Positions 60,459 through 64,000 of a DNA stretch of 64,000 bases are shown here, one piece after another. The DNA is taken from NCBI GenBank assembly GCA_009929735.1, contig RZZU01000006.1:36420-100419 (forward strand), in the 5' to 3' direction. Under the pieces are notes generated by a model. The model saw only the letters and a list, made by a program, of their open reading frames with translations, searched no databases and was not told the DNA's origin. Both the position numbers and the translations under genes were made by a program. The DNA comes from Clostridia bacterium (GTDB lineage: Bacteria > Bacillota > Clostridia > Lachnospirales > Anaerotignaceae). The stretch's first letter is position 1. Every line of letters begins with the position of its first letter.

Positions 60459-62807
60459 ATGAAAATAAAAAGACCGGCCCTGTGGGCTTTGATTTTCACA
60501 ATATGTGGTATTTATATGCGGCTAGGCATATCGTTAGAGATATGCTTGGTCGCTTTTGTTTTTTTGATATATTCACTATCATGTTTTGTGAATAAAAGAC
60601 AAAGGAAAGCGGCAGTGTGCTTTTTTTCGATGCTGTTGCTGGGGTTGTTTTTAGCAGGTCAGACTGAAGAAGCCGCTTTCCCTTCGTTAGAAGGACGGAT
60701 GCTTTCCGATACTTTGGGTGTTGTCCAAGAGCAGGGAATGACCTCTTCTGGAAAGCAAAAGCTGTTTATTCGTTTGGAGAATTCTTTGCAGACGGAGGAA
60801 ACGGTGAAATTATATGCTGTTTGGTCAGGAGAAGAACGTTTCGCAATCGGCGACAAAATTTTGCTGTCAGGAGAGGTTTTGCCGCTGGAGGAGAAATCTG
60901 TCCCTGGGGGGTATGATGAAAAATTATACTTGAGAACGAAAGGCATTGATTACAAAATATATCCGGAGCGAATCCGAAAGGTTGGAAAAACCAATGGCTT
61001 TGCCGCTTGCCTGCAAGAACAAAAGGAAAAGGTTTTTGAGGTATTTGATACGGTTTTACCGCAAAAAGAAAGCGGTATTGTAAAGGCAATGGTGACAGGG
61101 GAAAAAGATGATATTGATCAAGAAACACAGGATTTGTACATAAAAGCGGGGATTAACCATATTCTTTGTGTTTCGGGACTTCACGTTTCTATTTTTGCGT
61201 TGTTTTTACAATTTTTTATTAGCAAAGGCTTAAAACAAAGCAAACGTATGGCGGCTCTGATAAGCATGATTTGCTGTATTGCTTTTTTGGCTTTTACAGG
61301 TTTTTCTCCCTCATCGGTAAGGGCTGTGATTATGATTAGTGTTGCATTGCTGGGACGAGTGCTTTTTAGAAAAAGTGACTGGCTGAATAATTTGGCATTG
61401 GCTGCACTTGTAATTTTGTTAGTTCAGCCTCTTTATTTATGGAATGTAGGGTTTCAGCTATCTTTTATAACGACATTTGGTATTTGGGTCGCATTACAGG
61501 TTGTATCTAAGGAAAACAGTCCTTTAGGGAAATTAAAGCAAGCCTTTATCTTATCTTTGTATGCGTCTTTATTCAGCTATCCGCTTGTGGCATATCATTT
61601 TTTCAGTATTTCTTTCGTAGGCATTTTTGTAAATCTATTGATTTTACCGTTGTGTGGTGTTTTATTGTTTTTTGCTTTTTTTACTGCGGTTGCAGGATTG
61701 ATTTTTCCACCCTTGGCAGCAATTTCATCGGGAGGTGTATATGGGATTTTGAAATTTTATGAAATGGTATGTACGCTTGCCGTTTCACTTCCAAACAGTT
61801 ATATTTTGGTGGGTGCTCCTGCACTTACATCGATCGTGCTCTATTACCTTGTGCTGTGTATGTGCAGTTTTTATGGGAAGAAATTTTGCAATGCAAAAAA
61901 TATTTTTTGCGTGATGCTTGCTTTGGGCCTTTCCGTTTTCGGCGGCAGACTGTTTGTTCACAAAAACACCATAGCGTTTTTAGATGTTGGGCAAGGCGAT
62001 TCGGCTGTTATTTCTACTTATGATGGCAGAGCCATTGTCATTGATGGAGGGGGATGGCTGGGTACTGAATTAGGGAAGAATACGGGTGTAAAAGTGGTAC
62101 AACCTTATTTGGAATATTTAGGAATTAAAGAGTTGGATGGGATTTTTTTAACACACTTTGATGCTGACCATATGCTGGGAGTGATAGAGCTTTGCGAATG
62201 TGTGCCCACAAAGGGATTATATATTTCGGATTATCCCTATTCTGAAACTGAGAATTGGGAACGCTTAAAAGAAGTATTGGAAAAACAGGACATTATGCTG
62301 TATACTTTGAAAGAAGGCGATACTGCAAATTGGGGAAGTTATGGCAGAATCGATTGCCTGTATCCGCTTGAGGGTGTGAAATTTATAGGTGATGACGATA
62401 ACCATGGGTCATTGGTTTTGAAATATGAATATGGCGGAACAAAAGTTTTGCTGACAGGGGATGCAGCGGTTGAAGATGAACGGGTGATGCTTTCCAAAGG
62501 GACTGATGTTTCGGCAGAAATCATAAAGCTTGGGCATCATGGTTCAAAAAATGCAAGCAGCGAGGCTTTTTTAGCAGCGGTTTCACCTAAGGTTGGTGTA
62601 ATATCGTGCGGTGAGGGGAATCTTTATGGTCATCCGCATGAAGAAACCTTGCAAAGGCTGAAGGCACAAGGGGCTTCAGTTTATAGAACGGATAATCAGG
62701 CAACGGTATTAGCGGAATTATCTCCAAAGGGCAGCTATAAGATGGAAGCTGTTGCGGAAAGGGTATCGATATATGAAAGAATTAAAAAAACAATGGAAAA
62801 ACGGTGA
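60459..62807 (+). CDS. comEC: ComEC/Rec2 DNA-uptake channel with metallo-beta-lactamase domain
   Basis: This 782-residue membrane protein has a short N-terminal hydrophobic part and an OB-fold region (about 80-175). The competence domain follows (about 205-490, many membrane segments; AGINHILCVSGLHVSIFAL and FTGFSPSSVRAVIM). The C-terminal metallo-beta-lactamase-like domain has DVGQGDSAVIS (near 509), THFDADHMLG (near 566, the HxDxDH motif), LTGDA (near 666) and GHHGSKNASS (near 690). It forms the channel for single-stranded DNA, with a nuclease domain degrading one strand. The ATG at 60459 has only a weak ribosome site, 5 nt after the GerMN gene. Confidence 0.93.
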   Translation: MKIKRPALWALIFTICGIYMRLGISLEICLVAFVFLIYSLSCFVNKRQRKAAVCFFSMLLLGLFLAGQTEEAAFPSLEGRMLSDTLGVVQEQGMTSSGKQKLFIRLENSLQTEETVKLYAVWSGEERFAIGDKILLSGEVLPLEEKSVPGGYDEKLYLRTKGIDYKIYPERIRKVGKTNGFAACLQEQKEKVFEVFDTVLPQKESGIVKAMVTGEKDDIDQETQDLYIKAGINHILCVSGLHVSIFALFLQFFISKGLKQSKRMAALISMICCIAFLAFTGFSPSSVRAVIMISVALLGRVLFRKSDWLNNLALAALVILLVQPLYLWNVGFQLSFITTFGIWVALQVVSKENSPLGKLKQAFILSLYASLFSYPLVAYHFFSISFVGIFVNLLILPLCGVLLFFAFFTAVAGLIFPPLAAISSGGVYGILKFYEMVCTLAVSLPNSYILVGAPALTSIVLYYLVLCMCSFYGKKFCNAKNIFCVMLALGLSVFGGRLFVHKNTIAFLDVGQGDSAVISTYDGRAIVIDGGGWLGTELGKNTGVKVVQPYLEYLGIKELDGIFLTHFDADHMLGVIELCECVPTKGLYISDYPYSETENWERLKEVLEKQDIMLYTLKEGDTANWGSYGRIDCLYPLEGVKFIGDDDNHGSLVLKYEYGGTKVLLTGDAAVEDERVMLSKGTDVSAEIIKLGHHGSKNASSEAFLAAVSPKVGVISCGEGNLYGHPHEETLQRLKAQGASVYRTDNQATVLAELSPKGSYKMEAVAERVSIYERIKKTMEKR

Positions 62808-63786
62808 ATTTAAGGGCTGTTACCTTTTTTATGGTACGGAAACCTATTTAATAAAAAATTATGAAAAGGCACTTATGGACGCAGTTTTACCTTCTGGCGC
62901 AGAGCTAATGAACCACGATATTTTTGAAGAAAAAAGAGCAAGCGCAGGGGCAATTATGGATGCGGCGGACACGCTACCTTTTTTGAATGAAAGACGACTG
63001 ATTACGGTGAGAAACAGCGGATTTTTTCAAAAAGGAAATACAAAGGAGGAGGGTGAAAAGCTGATTGATTATTTCGCCAATTTGCCTGAGTGTGTGTGCA
63101 TTCTTTTTATTGAGGGGAAGGTTGAAAAGAACAATCGCCTTTATAAAGCCATTGCAAAAATTGGGGAAGCTGTTGAGTTTAAAACCCCGCCGGAAAAGGA
63201 ACTGACCACGTGGATCAAAAAAGAATGTGCAAAAAGCGGTGTTTCTATGGAAGAGCGTGTGGCGCAATTTTTTTTGCAAACCGTAGAAACTGATATGGAA
63301 ACGATTGTGCGGGAGCTGCAAAAGCTGATTGCTTTCAAAGGAAGCCAAGGCAGCCTTGCGGTTGAGGATGTAAAAGATGTCTGTACACCATCTCTGGAGG
63401 CGAAGGTTTTTGATTTGGTTCGTGCAGTGGCGGAAGAAAAACCTGAGAAGGCAATTTCAATTTATCGTAATCTTTTGCTTTTAAAAGAATCTCCGTATAT
63501 GGTGCTTTCCTTAATTACAAGGCAATTCCGAATGATTTTTACAAGCTCACTGCTTTTTGAGGAGGGTATGGCGAACGGTCAAATAGCCCAAAAACTCGAA
63601 ATCAGAGATTTTGCGGTGAAGGAATATATCAGGCAGGCAAAACGTTTTTCAAAGGCGCAATGGAAAATGGCGTTGGAGGACTGTTTAAAAACGGACTTGG
63701 ATATAAAGCAGGGACGAGCGGCAGAGGAAGCGGCGGTGGAACTGCTTATTATGAAATATAGCTGTAAGGTGTTGAAAAGCAGCTAA
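62773..63786 (+). CDS. holA: DNA polymerase III delta subunit
   Basis: This 337-residue clamp-loader subunit opens the sliding clamp. Motifs fit the family: FKGCYLFYGTETYLIKNYEK (near 12-31), LPFLNERRLITVRN (near 65) and the C-terminal SLITRQFRMIFTSSLLF and DLDIKQGRAAEEAAVELL segments. The ATG at 62773 is preceded by GAAAGGG and overlaps comEC by 35 nt; comEC-holA is the normal order in Firmicutes. A terminator closes it, where rpsT often follows in relatives. Confidence 0.93.
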   Translation: MKELKKQWKNGEFKGCYLFYGTETYLIKNYEKALMDAVLPSGAELMNHDIFEEKRASAGAIMDAADTLPFLNERRLITVRNSGFFQKGNTKEEGEKLIDYFANLPECVCILFIEGKVEKNNRLYKAIAKIGEAVEFKTPPEKELTTWIKKECAKSGVSMEERVAQFFLQTVETDMETIVRELQKLIAFKGSQGSLAVEDVKDVCTPSLEAKVFDLVRAVAEEKPEKAISIYRNLLLLKESPYMVLSLITRQFRMIFTSSLLFEEGMANGQIAQKLEIRDFAVKEYIRQAKRFSKAQWKMALEDCLKTDLDIKQGRAAEEAAVELLIMKYSCKVLKSS

Positions 63787-63804
63787 TATAAGGGGTATTA
63801 TCAA

Positions 63805-63840
63805 TGGGCATTCGCAAGCAAGCGAGAATGCCCATTTTTT
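63805..63840 (+). terminator. intrinsic terminator of the comEC-holA operon
   Basis: TGGGCATTC pairs with GAATGCCCA around a 12-base loop and is followed by six Ts. Confidence 0.9.
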
Positions 63841-64000
63841 GCTTCATGGTTGTGGAAATTGCAAGGTGTTATATAGAAAGCAAGCGTTAGCTGCATAGCT
63901 TTGGATAGTGTCAATAATTTTTCGCAAATTCTTTTTCAACCGTTAGGTAAGTGTTAGTCAGCCGGCTATGACATCAGACTCGTGTTGGAGATCCAACTCC
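63841..64000. other. end of window, no gene seen
   Basis: The last 160 bases contain no convincing ORF. The final 40 bases are more GC-rich and could begin an RNA gene or a promoter region beyond the edge, but no tRNA arm set can be completed here. Confidence 0.35.

Noticed and set aside
63961..64000. tRNA gene at the right edge
   Set aside because: The GC-rich tail does not give acceptor, D and anticodon arms, and no CCA-proximal T-arm consensus is present.

Overview
The window looks like a chromosome segment from a spore-forming, anaerobic, low-GC Firmicute of the class Clostridia. Several things support this. It has a sigma-K gene, a spoIIAA-spoIIAB-sigF operon, a GerMN-domain protein, the Gram-positive division genes sepF and divIVA, a [NiFe]-hydrogenase gene end and AGGAGG-type ribosome binding sites. 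Genus is not certain; a Lachnospirales/Anaerotignum-like relative would fit. No rRNA, tRNA, CRISPR array, prophage or intact insertion sequence was seen.

Region by region. (1) 1-2000: the 3' end of a [NiFe]-hydrogenase large subunit, then a poorly conserved minus-strand patch with two unknown genes, two tiny ORFs (one frameshifted) and a 180-bp miniature inverted-repeat element. A second copy of that element lies at 39728-39906. (2) 2280-4110: a BlaI-type repressor and an M56 protease without a beta-lactam sensor domain, followed by a frameshifted small ORF. (3) 4240-13230: an acetoin catabolism unit. AcoR (sigma-54 activator) is followed by inverted repeats, a sigma-54 promoter and a six-gene operon: lin0512-family gene, acoA, acoB, acoX, acoC, acoL. 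(4) 14000-22400: a block that follows the Bacillus order ylmE-sepF-ylmG-ylmH-divIVA-(ileS)-lspA-rluD-pyrB-pyrC. ileS, pyrR and pyrP are absent, and both pyr genes have lost catalytic residues. (5) 22400-28300: smc, ftsY and a SUFU-domain gene.

(6) 28400-43600 is mixed: a cupin, a zinc-binding protein, a truncated KdpD with KdpE but no kdpFABC, lysA, dsdA, a short formate/nitrite transporter relative, mutY, a NUDIX hydrolase, GNAT and DUF2156 proteins, DedA, a zinc-ribbon TPR membrane protein, an unlisted 50-residue gene, and folC with a structured leader. (7) 43900-47000: mltG, trmR and trhP (tRNA wobble-uridine modification), then a MarR regulator. (8) 47500-50000: sigK, divergent from the spoIIA operon. 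(9) 50200-55100: two tandem GAPDH genes with different upstream dyads, and an SH3/NlpC-P60 wall hydrolase. (10) 55200-63800: a D,D-carboxypeptidase, a ComEA-like protein, a response regulator with histidine kinase, a GerMN protein, comEC and holA.

The most unusual item is the pyrB-pyrC pair at 20188-22385. It keeps the ancestral position and full length. The PyrB-like protein has SARAK in place of STRTR and NPGQ in place of HPTQ. The PyrC-like protein has HCN in place of the HxH metal motif and Gly in place of the catalytic Asp. This looks like a retained pair of pseudo-enzymes rather than a working pyrimidine pathway.
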